Assembly: GCF_032854445.1 (NCBI RefSeq)
Contig: NC_088299.1
Span: 18,593,608-18,657,607, forward strand
Direction: 5' to 3'
DNA length: 64,000 nucleotides
From: Liolophura sinensis
Taxonomy: Eukaryota; Mollusca; Polyplacophora; Chitonida; Chitonidae
Part shown: in pieces, positions 1 to 13,801 of the stretch
How the letters are laid out: every line of letters starts with the position of its first letter
Position numbering within the stretch: the first letter of the stretch is position 1
Notes under the pieces: generated by a model
What the model was told of the DNA's origin: nothing
What the model saw: the letters and a program-made list of their open reading frames with translations, nothing else
Database searches by the model: none
Program-made: the position numbers and the translations under genes

Positions 1-235
1 TTTTCACAGCATTTGTGTCGTCATACAACTACCTATCACCATCATGAAGTAAGTACGTAAGTATTTATGATCATATATATGTAAGGTTCAAGTTTATCCG
101 GTCGTGTTTGGAGGGTTTATTTATTTTATCTTGAAGATAATTATCATCCATGTTCAGGAAGACTATACAAATGTAACTTCTATAAGCACTGCATGCTTTC
201 AGTCACTTTAACCCATATATACATTTTCCGCAATC

Positions 236-452
236 ACCCAGGAGCCCCCCACCAATGCGGTGGCTGGGAGTTCAAGTCCAGCTAATTCTGGCTTCCTCAA
301 CGGCCGTACGTGGAAAAGTTTGTCAGCAGCCTGCGGATGGCCGTACGTTTCCCCCGTGCTCTGCTCGGTTTCCTCCCAACACAATGATCACTGCCGCGGT
401 ATAAGTGAAATATTCTTGAGTACGGCATAAAACACAAACCAAATCAAATCAA
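236..452 (+). repeat. tRNA-derived SINE, 5'-truncated copy
   Basis: This copy lacks the box A head but keeps a box B-like stretch (gagttcaagtcc), the conserved middle (ggccgtacgtgg, cagcctgcggatgg) and the 3' end 'gaaatattcttgagtacgg' with a degenerate A-rich tail. It matches the full copy at 28387-28658 over its length. It lies only about 45 bp before the 18-bp minisatellite. Confidence 0.85.
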
Positions 453-496
453 ACCATATATTTTCAAGTTAAGTAGCTTTATCCTTATGCTATTTG

Positions 497-1231
497 TCAG
501 GCTACATAGATACATCAGAATACATCCGGGTATATGGATACATCAATGTATATAGACACATCAGAATACATCAGGATACATAGTTACATCAGGGTATATA
601 GATACATCAGGGTACATAGATACATCAGGGTATATAGATACATCAGAATACATCCGGGTATATGGATACATCAATGTATATAGACACATCAGAATGCATC
701 AGGATACATAGATACATCAGGGTATATAGATACATCAGGGTATATAGATACATCAGGGTACATAGATACATCAGGGTATATAGATACATCAGAATACATC
801 CGGGTATATGGATACATCAATGTATATAGACACATCAGAATGCATCAGGATACATAGATACATCAGGGTATATAGATACATCCCGGGTATATAGATACAT
901 CAGGGTATATAGATACATCAGGGTATATAGATACATCACGGTAAATAGATACATCAGGGTATATAGATACATCAGGCTACATAAATACATCAGGCTACAT
1001 AGATACATCAGGGTATATAGATACATCAGAATACATCCGGATACATAGATACATCAGGGTATATAGATACATCTGGGTATATAGATACATCAGGGTACAT
1101 AGATACATCAGGGTATATAGATACATCAGGCTACATAGATACATCAGGCTACATAGATACATCAGACTACATAGACACATCAGGGTATATAGATACATCA
1201 GAATACATCCTGCAACTTAGATACATCAGAA
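497..1231. repeat. Minisatellite, 18-bp unit, about 40 copies
   Basis: The unit is gatacatcagggtatata with frequent substitutions (gggtac, ggctac, gaatac). Because 18 is a multiple of three, both strands stay open over long runs (for example MYLYTL repeats on the minus strand), which is not evidence of a gene. A longer variant block containing 'catccgggtatatggatac' recurs three times (about 517, 646 and 788), so part of the array grew by duplicating several units together. Confidence 0.95.
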
Positions 1232-3353
1232 TACATAGATCCTCGCACTGAGGTTGACATGTCGCACTCAGAAGGAAATCAGCCCCTGACCAATTAGGCA
1301 TGGAAAGCTCATACTTGAATCCATTCTTAGTTATGGCATTAAACGAAAATAAATCGAGAAATAAAATTTAAAAAATTTCCAGCGAATGATCACATGTATA
1401 ACCCGTTAAATCTGGCCTTTCGTCAATTTATCTCAGTCAGTTATAGAGTTTTAGTCAAACTGACAATGCTTAAATAGTAGTTACTTACATACCTCTAGCT
1501 CCTCGGTCTGAGTAGTGATGTGAATAGCAATCTATTAGTTATAATACGAAAGACCTACAGTATAGAGAGTAAGACTGTGACGACAGTTAGACAGATGGTC
1601 ACACGTACTCTGTGAAATACGACGTCTTGTCAGTTTACCTTAGTTAGGGTTTTATTCTAACTGATCAGGTAAATGCATAAATAGTATCAATTTACACGCC
1701 CCCTGGCACCAAAACCCTTACCATCATGACCATAAAAACACTGGAGTAATGTCAATAACAATTTATTAGATATCTCTGGTTTAGAATGATCACACTCCAT
1801 AAATCCGTCTTGCATCGTTTATTCCACAAGATAGTGTATAAACTGATCAAAAATGGTCTAATGGCCAAATCAGGTTTTTCATGGAATATCTATAATCTGA
1901 GCAGCTCAGGGGCAGGCTTTTTATACAGGTTATCCCGGATCTTGATATTTGAGGGTCAAGGAATATCAAAGAGCTGGCAATCACAAAGGACGGCCGAAAT
2001 TAAATATATGTCTTTCAGAAAAAATCAGACCCGCACCCGGACTATTTATAGTACTTAACGATTCTAAAGTTTTGAAATTTACGATTTTTTGTGCACTGAC
2101 GAGACTCATATTTTGTGAAAGGTAACTGGGCTATTCTAAAATAACAGTAAAAATCAGTTGAGTTTGCACTGATCGATTTTGTCTAAAACTACAAGATACT
2201 GCCTCTTTAATATACATCGCTAATAAAGCACAACTTATCGGGCTTTCTTTTAATATTTCCAATAAACCTTGACAAACCCCATTAAATTAATCTTAATTAA
2301 AATATAGAATAGCCCTAATGTTTTGGGAACTTTTGGGTTTCGGCGTCTCAAATTAAGTACGCATATGTGTACTGATTGATCAGGCGATAGGATCGTGAGC
2401 GTAGCGAATAAGCCGTCGGTTCCAATACTAAACGGTGACTGAATGACAGTAATTAGGAGACCATACGATATCTTGTATGCATCCCTGAGACACTCTGACC
2501 AAAGATTCCTCAGGGGTCGGGGTTCCTATTACCGCTGATTGTGACGGATTAGGCTTAGCACTTCTATCTTTCTGGGGTCAGCTACTCCATCACCAGTGCA
2601 TGATGTGAAAATTCTAGAGCGTTATCAGCCAATCTCCTACCTAATGTGTCTTAATTGCTCTGTTTAGATGAACGTTAGATGCGGAAATGCCATCGCGTGA
2701 ATGGCGTTTACTGTTACGTCATAAAACTACCTATCTTACATCATTCCAAAATAAGCATTACAATTACTCATCTGCTCGAGTTGAACAGGCTTTAATTGAA
2801 GGAATAGCCCGAGATGTCCAGGAAACTAATTGCACACGTGCGAACATCGGATAGTAGGATAAATAATGGGGGAGGAGGAATGGGTAAAATGGTGCATTCA
2901 TTGGCAGGAACGGAATGTTAATTCTCTGGTATGCAGGTCTCCAAATATTTAACTTCGTCCGTAGTACAATAACATGTGCTTTGTAAGATGTCTGAAGCAT
3001 GAGCAGTTAGAATAAGACCCTAGCCAACGTACACTGTTTTCGCTGCTCTGGGCGTACTTTATGCTGTAAGTTTTTATGTCAAACGCTTGTTTTAATGTCC
3101 CTGCAGGACTATTCATTCGCAAACTGGAAATCATCTGTTATTCCACTGACCACGAATATGTGACAAGAACATATCTGCAATTTTCTGCTATACGAATTCT
3201 GGTTATATTTTGTTTTCTTCACTGGGACTAACATGCTAAGATATCTGCTTTTGATGACATTAGTTTATTTGTCAAGTTTTTACGTTCTTGATCTTATTTT
3301 ACGTGAATGACGTCACAGAGCTAGTTCTAGAACTTTAAGAAACTCCTTTCATT
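1232..3353. other. AT-rich stretch without a recognised gene
   Basis: Only short chance reading frames are present, with no recognisable domain, no convincing splice pattern and no tandem repeat. Confidence 0.5.
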
Positions 3354-3522
3354 TACTCAGGAATATTTTACTTATACGACGACGGGAGAAAAGCGGGCGG
3401 GGCCCGGGGGAAACTCACGACCATCCACAGGTTGCTGCCAGAACTTCCCACGTACGGCCGGAGAGGAAGCCAGCACGAGCTGGATTTTGAACTCACAGCA
3501 ACCCCATTGGTGAGAGGGTCCT
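3354..3522 (-). repeat. tRNA-derived SINE copy, minus strand
   Basis: The reverse complement carries box B-like gagttcaaaatcc, the gtacgtgggaag middle block and the end 'tactcaggaatattttac', which corresponds to the tattcttgagta end of the plus-strand copies. The tRNA-like head is mostly missing. Confidence 0.8.
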
Positions 3523-3783
3523 TTAATTAATGTGAGGAGAAAAAAGTCATAAAAAACAACAAACATCATGACAAAATGGAACATACAGTACTGTTTTGAC
3601 CTGAATTCGGGAAAGCAGAATATTAGTCCATTTGAAAAAATTTCGGCTCCAGAAAATTTTATAGAGGGAAAAACACATACATTGACAGAAAGCATCCGCC
3701 TATAGCAGATTCAAAGTTGATAATGGTTTCAAAGCCGATTGAATTTTTATTTTTTAATTTAAATATTTATTTACACATTTAGT

Positions 3784-3845
3784 TGATTGGTGTTTTACGC
3801 CGTACTCAAAATTATTTCGCTTCTAGGCCTACGGCGGCGGGATTG
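3784..3845 (-). repeat. SINE 3' tail fragment
   Basis: 'gattggtgttttacgccg' followed by tactcaaaattatttcgc and the cggcggcggg block is the reverse complement of the 3' end of the main SINE family. Only the terminal 60 bp or so remain. Confidence 0.75.
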
Positions 3846-5147
3846 GATTTATATAATGTATACCTAATGTCGCACGACATTCTAAGCCTCAGACAGTAAG
3901 TATGTGTGCGATGTAACTGAAGCTAAGGCAGAGCCAAGATAAGACGATATAGATGAGGGACGTGCGAGATAGATGTGTGACAAAGTGGTGGCAACACGTG
4001 TCAAAACTTCTCCTCTACAGATAGTATCTCACTCAACAACAACAACGTTTAACAACAACAGCATGAAGACAAACACAGCGCCGGCTCTAATAGCTAGTTT
4101 GGTGCGAGTACGACTGTCGTTAAAACAAACAAGGACGCCACGAGCAAGGGGTAATAATGATGCCGAAAACAGGGGAAATTATCTCACTCATCTTAATTGA
4201 CGAGTTACTTGAAAGTACTTGAAACATCCATTAGCAGACGATCACCAGCACGGTTCAGCGTACACCTACATGCGTACACATTAGGTTGATGTGTCCAATC
4301 CCCACATTGAATTAATAAGCAATCAACGTTGTACACCCCTTTTTATCGTTTAAGGCGTTTGATTGACAAGTTACCTGGTGGTTGTCATCGAACATTGTTG
4401 CCAATTTCCAGATAGTATTTGTTTTCGTTATGTTCTGTATATAACAAGCGGGTAACCATATGTATTTACTCCTCTGTATAAAGGCTATGCAACACAGTTC
4501 ATATACCGATGTTAAGTTTGCAAAGGGAGGTCACTGTGTAATCCTGTAATATGCGCGAATAAGACAACAAATGACAAAGTATGAACCTTTCGTGGTTATG
4601 ATGGCTTAATGAATACGCCTTTAACGACCCGACCGTCCCTCTGCCTGCTACCGCCCCCCTCCCCCCCACCCTTACGTTCTTTGGTACACATATAGCTGTG
4701 AATAAATTGCAGTAACCAATTTAAGTAAATAAATTTAAGAAGTTTTAAAAAATTGCTTCGAGGTGGTCCCTTCAGCTGAAGATATGAATACTCGATTTGA
4801 CGAGAATGTTTGCAGATACCTGCTGTGTGTACAACATCCAGTACTTTATAAAGGGAATTTTCAGGGTAACATTTGGTGAAAAAAAAAAAGACTTAGAACT
4901 TTCTGAAACTTGGAAGATTTCATTTCAATTATAAAATGTCATGGATTTCATGAATTTGTAACGAGCATTCGACGGTCAGACTTGAAATAATATGAGAGAA
5001 ATTGTCTGTAAAAGTGCACATCTTGATTCCTGCACGATTCTCAGAGTTCATTTCCAGTTGCTGTCCATCAGAGTTTCAAAAATGTGACCCGACCAGGAGT
5101 GTTTTATGGGGCTTCCATTAGTAAGGCAGTTGCGACGGTTTATGTGT
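3846..5147. other. Intergenic stretch, no gene seen
   Basis: Contains a short caa-rich run near 4035-4065 and a C-rich tract near 4650-4670. The 75-codon frame at 3973-4200 has no domain or repeat and is probably chance. Confidence 0.45.
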
Positions 5148-5506
5148 CCTCTTCAGATCACCATAGCGCACTTATCAATGATCCAGTCGGCTTCAGATCA
5201 CTACAGCGCGCTTATCATTGATCCAGTCCTCTTCAGATCACCATAGCGCACTTATCAATGATCCAGTCGGCTTCAGATCACTACAGCGCGCTTATCATTG
5301 ATCCAGTCCTCTTCAGATCACCATAGCGCACTTATCAATGATCCAGTCGGCTTCAGATCACTACAGCGCGCTTATCATTGATCCAGTCGGCTTCAGATAA
5401 CTACAGCGCGCTTATCATTGGTCCAGTCGGCTTCAGATCACTACAGCGCGCTTATCATTGATCCAGTCGGCTTCAGATCACTACAGCGCGCTTATCATTG
5501 ATGCAC
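5148..5506. repeat. Minisatellite, 39-bp unit, about 9 copies
   Basis: Units contain cttcagatcactacagcgcg or the variant cttcagatcaccatagcgca. The first six units alternate between the two variants, giving a 78-bp dimer repeated three times, and the later units are all of the tacagcgcg type. A different 43-bp array begins almost immediately after it. Confidence 0.95.
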
Positions 5507-5519
5507 TACACATGATCTT

Positions 5520-6392
5520 GAACACCGACTGCTTCTGTATGAGTTGAGCTGTAGTGCAAGGCGCCATTTCGCTGCTCCTGTATGTGTTGAGGTGTAGTAC
5601 AAGACGCCATTTCGTTGCTCCTGTATGAGTTGATCTGTAGTACAAGACGCCCTTTCGCTGCTCCTGTGTGAGTTGTGCTGTAGCACATGACGCCATTTCG
5701 TTGCTCATGTAGGAGTGGAGCTCTAGCACATGACGCCATCTGGCTGCTCATGTAGGAGTGGAGCTCTAGAACATGACGCCATTTCGCTGCTCCTGTAGGA
5801 GTGGAGCTCTAGTACATGACGCCATCTGGCTGCTCATGTAGGAGTGGAGCTCTAGTACATGACGCCATTTCGCTGCTCCTGTCGGAGTGGAGCTCTAGTA
5901 CATGACGCCATGTGGCTGCTCCTGTTGGAGTGGAGCTCTAGTACATGACGCCATTTCGTTGCTCATGTAGGGGTGGAGCTCTAGCACATGACGCCATTTC
6001 GCTGCTCCTATAGGAGTGGAGCTCTAGTACATGACGCCATCTGGCTGCTCATGTAGGAGTGGAGCTCTAGAACATGACGCCATTTCGCTGCTCCTGTTGG
6101 AGTGGAGCTCTAGTACATGACGCCATTTCGCTGCTCCTGTTGGAGTGGAGCTCTAGTACATGACGCCATGTGGCTGCTCCTGTTGGAGTGGAGCTCTAGC
6201 ACATGACGCCATTTCGCTGCTCCTATAGGAGTGGAGCTCTAGTACATGACGCCATCTGGCTGCTCATGTAGGAGTGGAGCTCTAGAACATGACGCCATTT
6301 CGCTGCTCCAGTAGGAGTGGAGCTCTAGGACATGACGCCATGTGGCTTCTCCTGTTGGATTGAAGCTCTAGTACATGACGCCATTTCGGAGA
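5520..6392. repeat. Minisatellite, 43-bp unit, about 20 copies
   Basis: The unit runs from gctgctcctgtaggagtgga through gctctagtacatgac to gccatttc. Many units hold the inverted repeat CTCC-tgta-GGAG and all hold GAGCTC. Minus-strand open frames across the array come from the repeat itself. Confidence 0.95.
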
Positions 6393-8284
6393 TAAATTTA
6401 TAAATATCTTGTGCTGATTTTTTCTTTCTTTCTTGAGGGAGGAGAGGGTGTTGGTAAGGGTCTTCATTAACTTTTGCAGATCAGGGTAAATTTGACACTG
6501 TAGAGTAGAGCACCTGTACTACATATTGCTTTAAGTCATGGGATATTCCCTTAAATAAACACAAAAATGTTAACATTGCTCAAATCTTGTCCTTTACATT
6601 TACCTCGAAAAATGATCTATTCATCCGCGGTGCATGAACATTACGAGACAAACATATATGGAACTGAAGGAGACACCTCAAGAATGCAATCAGTAACCTA
6701 AGTGCTGTGTACCCGTGAAACCTCCTGGTCCAATATTAACCAACAAACCTGATCTAAAATGATAACAAATCAAGGGCTATCATCTTGATTGCATTTAGTT
6801 GTTTTTTTTTAATTTGATTGCTAATTGCGTTGCACTCGAAAATATATCACTTCATAAACGGAAAAAAATGGAAAGCCAAATTTTATAGAAAATAAATTTC
6901 AGGTGGCACATAAATCAAAAAATATTCTCATATCAAATTATATCAAGGATCTTAACACTGCTGGCCGTTTTATTTCAACACACTGTTACATGGACACTCC
7001 AAGGGAAGTAACTCGCACGCACAGCTGGAAGTCTCAACCGGGAGGCACCTTTGGGGGTTTCTCAGCGGTTTTTCATGTATACGTATTTTGGTTTCACAAT
7101 CAAAAAGGGTTGCAATCTTATTATAGTCAGATTTTGTATTAGATTTCCGCAGAAAATACATTGACCATTACACACATGCGCCGCTATAACACGAGGTTGA
7201 GGATAGGGTAGTGACTGATCCGGGTAGAATGATGCCTCATTTAGTTTGTATTAATCACTAACAGTCCGAAATTGAGAGTTACGGGATATTTTGTTTTTAT
7301 TCGCCGTGTTGGTGAGTCGAGGCGATAAGTGTCACAGATGTGGACAAATAGTACCACGTGTGCGCGACTCGTTCACCCGGCACTTCACGGGTGTAGATTG
7401 CCTCGGCTAGGCGGTATTCCCAGCCTATAACCAGAGAACATTCCACCCGTAGCATCGAAACAATCTGGCCGTGCCGTTAAATCTCACAACATATCCGATT
7501 TAATTATATAACAACCACATGTTGGATTTCGTGGAGTTTTATTTTTTACACCTCGCAAAACTTCCCAAAAGTCACACAAGGCATGCAATTTGTTAACGGC
7601 CTTCATATCTCAGACAATATAGCTACGTCTGAATCGGTTAAAATAATACTGTAAAATGGTTTTTGTTTCCCAAATGACAATAATTGTGCTTCCTTTCCGT
7701 AATGGAGTGATATTCTGTAGCGTCAAGAAAAGAAAGTGAAGTTATGAAACAGTTGTAAAAAAAAAATTGCGCCAAAACTTTTTGAACTCTAATATACTCT
7801 GTGTACAAAATTGTTAATGTTAATACTGCGGAGGCTGACATTCTAAGCACTAATCATTCATTCATTCAGCACTAACCATTACATTTTAGAATAACTCAAC
7901 AAGGCAAAAAGCCGACAAAAGAATATTGCGAAAACCTATATGTTTGTTCGGGTATTTATAGCCTTGCTAAAATATACTTAACGAACGATCAAAGAAGTAA
8001 ACCTTCTATTAAAACCACACGGAGTGGAAAAGAGTTTTTTTCATTCCAGAGTCGATTGGATGCTCATTGAAAGGGTAGATACAGAGCCATGCTTAATGTG
8101 ATAGCCGCAAAGCCCGGAGCTCATACCGGGCGGTAAGGGAATCGCCTATTCATGAGGCTGCCAGCGACAGTCAGCGTGTTTGTTTAAGCCTCGTAGTCTT
8201 CTCTATACCTGCTTTTTGAATAATGAGTCGCCCTGCACACAGATGACCGTTCTCTGCCACTCCAATGAATGACGCCGCACGCGC
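6393..8284. other. Intergenic stretch, no gene seen
   Basis: AT-rich sequence with no recognised coding exon, RNA gene or tandem array. Short frames at 6903-7142 and 7638-7850 show no domain. Confidence 0.45.
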
Positions 8285-8694
8285 TCAATGCCATTTCCTA
8301 TACAACGGCCAATCGGCGGATTTTTTTCCCTTCAAGCGAATGGATTCAAATAATTTAATAGGACAGACAGAGAGGGTTTTATGCGATCTGGGGGATTCAC
8401 AGAAGACATTTTTCTGAATGGACCCGAGGAGCAAAATAAACAACTTTGTTTCTGCGTTAAAATGAAATTGGCTGAACTGGATTTGTGAGGCGGGGTGATC
8501 CTCTATGCCTCCTGTGTTATCCTCACCACCCAATACAACTATACCGTCCAGCACGAAGTCGTTATGCTGGACACGGGCAGGTTTCCAGAAACTTTCTTTC
8601 AATTCTTCCCAAGATCCACCATCTCCTAGTATATATCTTGATGAGTAAATATGGACTATGTTGAAAACCCGTCCGTACCATACCTATAAATCAA
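8285..8694 (-). other. Possible coding exon, unidentified
   Basis: On the minus strand the frame is open for roughly 135 codons, starting just after an acceptor-like 'gatttatag' at about 8695. The composition looks protein-like (SWEELKESFWKPARVQHNDF, then a Gly/Asp-rich segment and FHFNAETKLF). No clear donor was found and I do not recognise the family. It could be a chance open frame in a locally less AT-rich patch. Confidence 0.2.
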
Positions 8695-9106
8695 GCCCCG
8701 CGCATCCGCAGAACTGCCCTGACACTATACGTGTATACGGCTATATGTAAACCGTAATATCGGATTTATATACACAATCTTTTCAACACAAATGTCTCTG
8801 TTTTACTTTACGACTAAATTTGTGTTAAATTTTGGTGTAAATTTTGGCGCGATAAATGAACGAATAATATCATTAAAAATGTTTTTGGTGCTCCACAAAT
8901 TCGTTTGTGAGCGGTATCGCGTCACTGTCAGCAATCAGTGTTTATTATATTTATAGATATAGAAACATATTTGTTATGTGTTATGGAAAACTGTAATATA
9001 GTTGTAAAAGTGTAATACTTTTAAATAAATGTAAATGTAAATCAAAGATTTATTTATTTTAAAAAAAATAAGTAAATCTGGTAAAATATACGAATATCTA
9101 AATTTC

Positions 9107-9292
9107 CACAGACGGCCGTTACAACACATCAGCCATAACCAAACTTTGTCAGCCACAGACGGCCGTTACAGCACAGCAGCCATAACCAAACTTTGTCAGC
9201 CACAGACCGCCGTTACAGCACATCAGCCACAACCAAGCTTTGTCAGCCACAGACCGCCGTTATAGCACATCAGCCGTAACCAAGCTTTTTCA
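9107..9292. repeat. Short minisatellite, 47-bp unit, 4 copies
   Basis: Four copies of a unit beginning ccacagacggccgttacagc and ending ccaaactttgtcag, with progressive substitutions along the array. Confidence 0.9.
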
Positions 9293-9955
9293 TCAACAAT
9301 TGCTTTATAAGTTTACGTCCTACAGAACTCTTTGTTGACCTTGTGTGCTTGAGGAGTTCTTTAAAAGAATACCCCATATGACAATCTTCGAAAATGTTCA
9401 AATACATATTGTAACAGAGCATGGCTATTTACAAGTTTTGCTTAACAAATAATAACAATTTATCTGTGCCCAATTGAAAGTATAATTTAGTTATGACTTC
9501 CGTCCTGGGTATATCATCAGATCAATTCCTTAATAAAATTTCCCGCAATAAACCAAATGCTTTATTTTGCAGGAAACACGAAACGTCGTCCCTATGTAAA
9601 ACAGTATCGGACAAAAAATTGTGCAACTACCCCTCCCCCCCCCCCCCCCCCCACTCCATCCTCCCTTAATCATCTAGATCACTCCCGAGGGGTAAGACCC
9701 TCTACCCTGTCAACTAGCGATTAACGTTTCATTTCCCCCACAACACGTGAGACGGAAGAAACCGGAGGGTGGTGCAAATGGCAGATCTGGCTCAGCAAAG
9801 CTCCCTGTTTACCTGGGACGAACCAGCCTCTAATTAGCGAGCACAGATGAGCGGTGTATCCCCGATCGGCCGGAAATACACAGAGGCTTGTTATCTGTCC
9901 TTATCATTAAGATATAATATAAAGGTAAGGCTCAGTTTGGTTCCCATAAAACGAG
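9293..9955. other. Non-coding stretch with an 18-C homopolymer
   Basis: A run of 18 cytosines lies at 9635-9652. Nothing else is recognised. Confidence 0.6.
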
Positions 9956-10836
9956 ACATCCCTACCCATACAGGAAGATATCATACATTTAGATATCCCT
10001 ACCCATATAGAACCACCTCATACAGTTAGATATCCCTACCCATATAGAACCATCTCATACAGTTAGATATCCCAAGCCAAACAGGACTACCTCATACAGT
10101 TAGATATCCCTACCCAAATAGAACCACCTCAAACAGTTAGATATCCATACCCATATAGGACCGATCCGTACAGTTAGATATCCCTACCCATATAGGATCA
10201 CCGCATACAGTTCGAGATCTCTATACATAGATGACCACCCTATACAATTGGATATCCCTACTCATACAGAACCACTTCATACAGTGAAATATCCCTACCC
10301 ATATAGAACCAACCCATACAGTTAGATATCCCTACCCAAACAGGACCACCTCATAAAGCTAGATATCCCTGCCCATATAGGATCACCTCATACATATAGA
10401 TATCCCTACCTATATAGGACCACCTCATACAGCTAAATATCCCTATCCATATAAAACCACCCCATACATTTAGATATCCCTACCTCATATAGAACCATCT
10501 CATACAGTTAGATATCCCTACCCATATAGAACCACCTCATACAGTTAGAGATGGGACCACCTAATACCGTTAGATATCCCTACCCATACAGCACCACCTC
10601 ATACAGCTAGATATCCCTACCCCTTATAGGACCACTTAATACAGTTAGATGTCTCTACTCATATAGAACCACCTTATACTGTTAGGTAAAACATTCTGAT
10701 ATCCCTACCCATATAGGACCACATACAGCTAGATGTCCCTACCAAAACAGGATCATCTCATACAGTTAGATATCCCTACCTCATTGGACCACCCCATACA
10801 GTTAAATATCCCTTCCCATGCAGGCCCACCCCACTC
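9956..10836. repeat. Minisatellite, about 37-bp unit, about 24 copies, degenerate
   Basis: The unit is built from gatatccctacccatatag plus aaccacctcatacagtta, with many substitutions and length changes, so this looks older than the arrays at 52.9 kb or 59.4 kb. Confidence 0.9.
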
Positions 10837-11256
10837 CAGGTACCGAAATACCTCCTGGCGGTCACGATAGCATATATTCACCCATACCACCTGCCTCAAT
10901 AGAGCATATTTATAGGTATCAAAAGGAAGTGTATAGTCATTTATACGACGCAGCTTAACAAATACCACAAAGTTATGATCATCTTCACAAGTACACACAG
11001 AGTTGTCGTTCATTCGTTGTTGTACACACTTACATATGAAGAATTATTCAAATTCATTAGCGTATATTTAAAGTTCACAGTTACAGTTTACAGTTATAAA
11101 ATTTACAGTGACGGTTACGATTTACGAACATAAAGAGCACAAAATATAGTTGAATGTTGAGATACACTTAATTTAACCAAAAAAAATAATTAAACCTGAC
11201 ATAAATTAATCCAAGCCAAAAATCCATTATTACCCACATAATATCCGAGTTTAATT

Positions 11257-13446
<2,190 letters not shown>

Positions 13447-13801
13447 TCAGGTGAAGCTATCTTCCTGTAGGATCAGAACATGACTTCCCCGGCCAGATAC
13501 TCGCCTTGTTTTCACAACACTGCTATCAGATCGCTGTTGCATTAGGTACCGACAGTAAAATGGGTTTCTCATGAAATCCGAGTCGGCCAGGAAAAGTTTG
13601 AAGACGATCCGCCCAAAGACTGGTTTGCTCTTTTGGGGGGCCTCCAGACGGTCTGAGGAACGGATAATAGGGTACAGATGTGGTATGCGGGGTTTGTAGC
13701 GCCCTATACACCAGGCTCCTCTGGGCCCCATTCTCTGTGTGAGCGGGCCGCACGCTGAGCTCTGGTATCCCCAGACACAACTCTTCACGAATATAGCACA
13801 C
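13447..13801 (-). other. Possible coding exon, unidentified
   Basis: A GC-richer patch in which two minus-strand frames stay open for about 90 and 113 codons. One frame reads FGRIVFKLFLADSDF near its end, which looks protein-like, but the other is equally open, so base composition alone may explain both. I recognise no family and cannot fix splice sites. Confidence 0.18.

Noticed and set aside
10-47. Possible tiny exon between cacag and gtaagta at the left edge
   Set aside because: Splice-like ends only, 38 bp long, no frame can be verified, and neighbouring exons are outside the window or absent.
835-1198. Long minus-strand open frames with MYLYTL repeats
   Set aside because: They lie wholly in the 18-bp array. 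The unit length is a multiple of three, so any stop-free unit gives an open frame.
10840-11013. Minus-strand frame starting MNDNSVCTCEDDHNF
   Set aside because: It runs into the 37-bp array, lacks a recognisable domain, and has no convincing donor.
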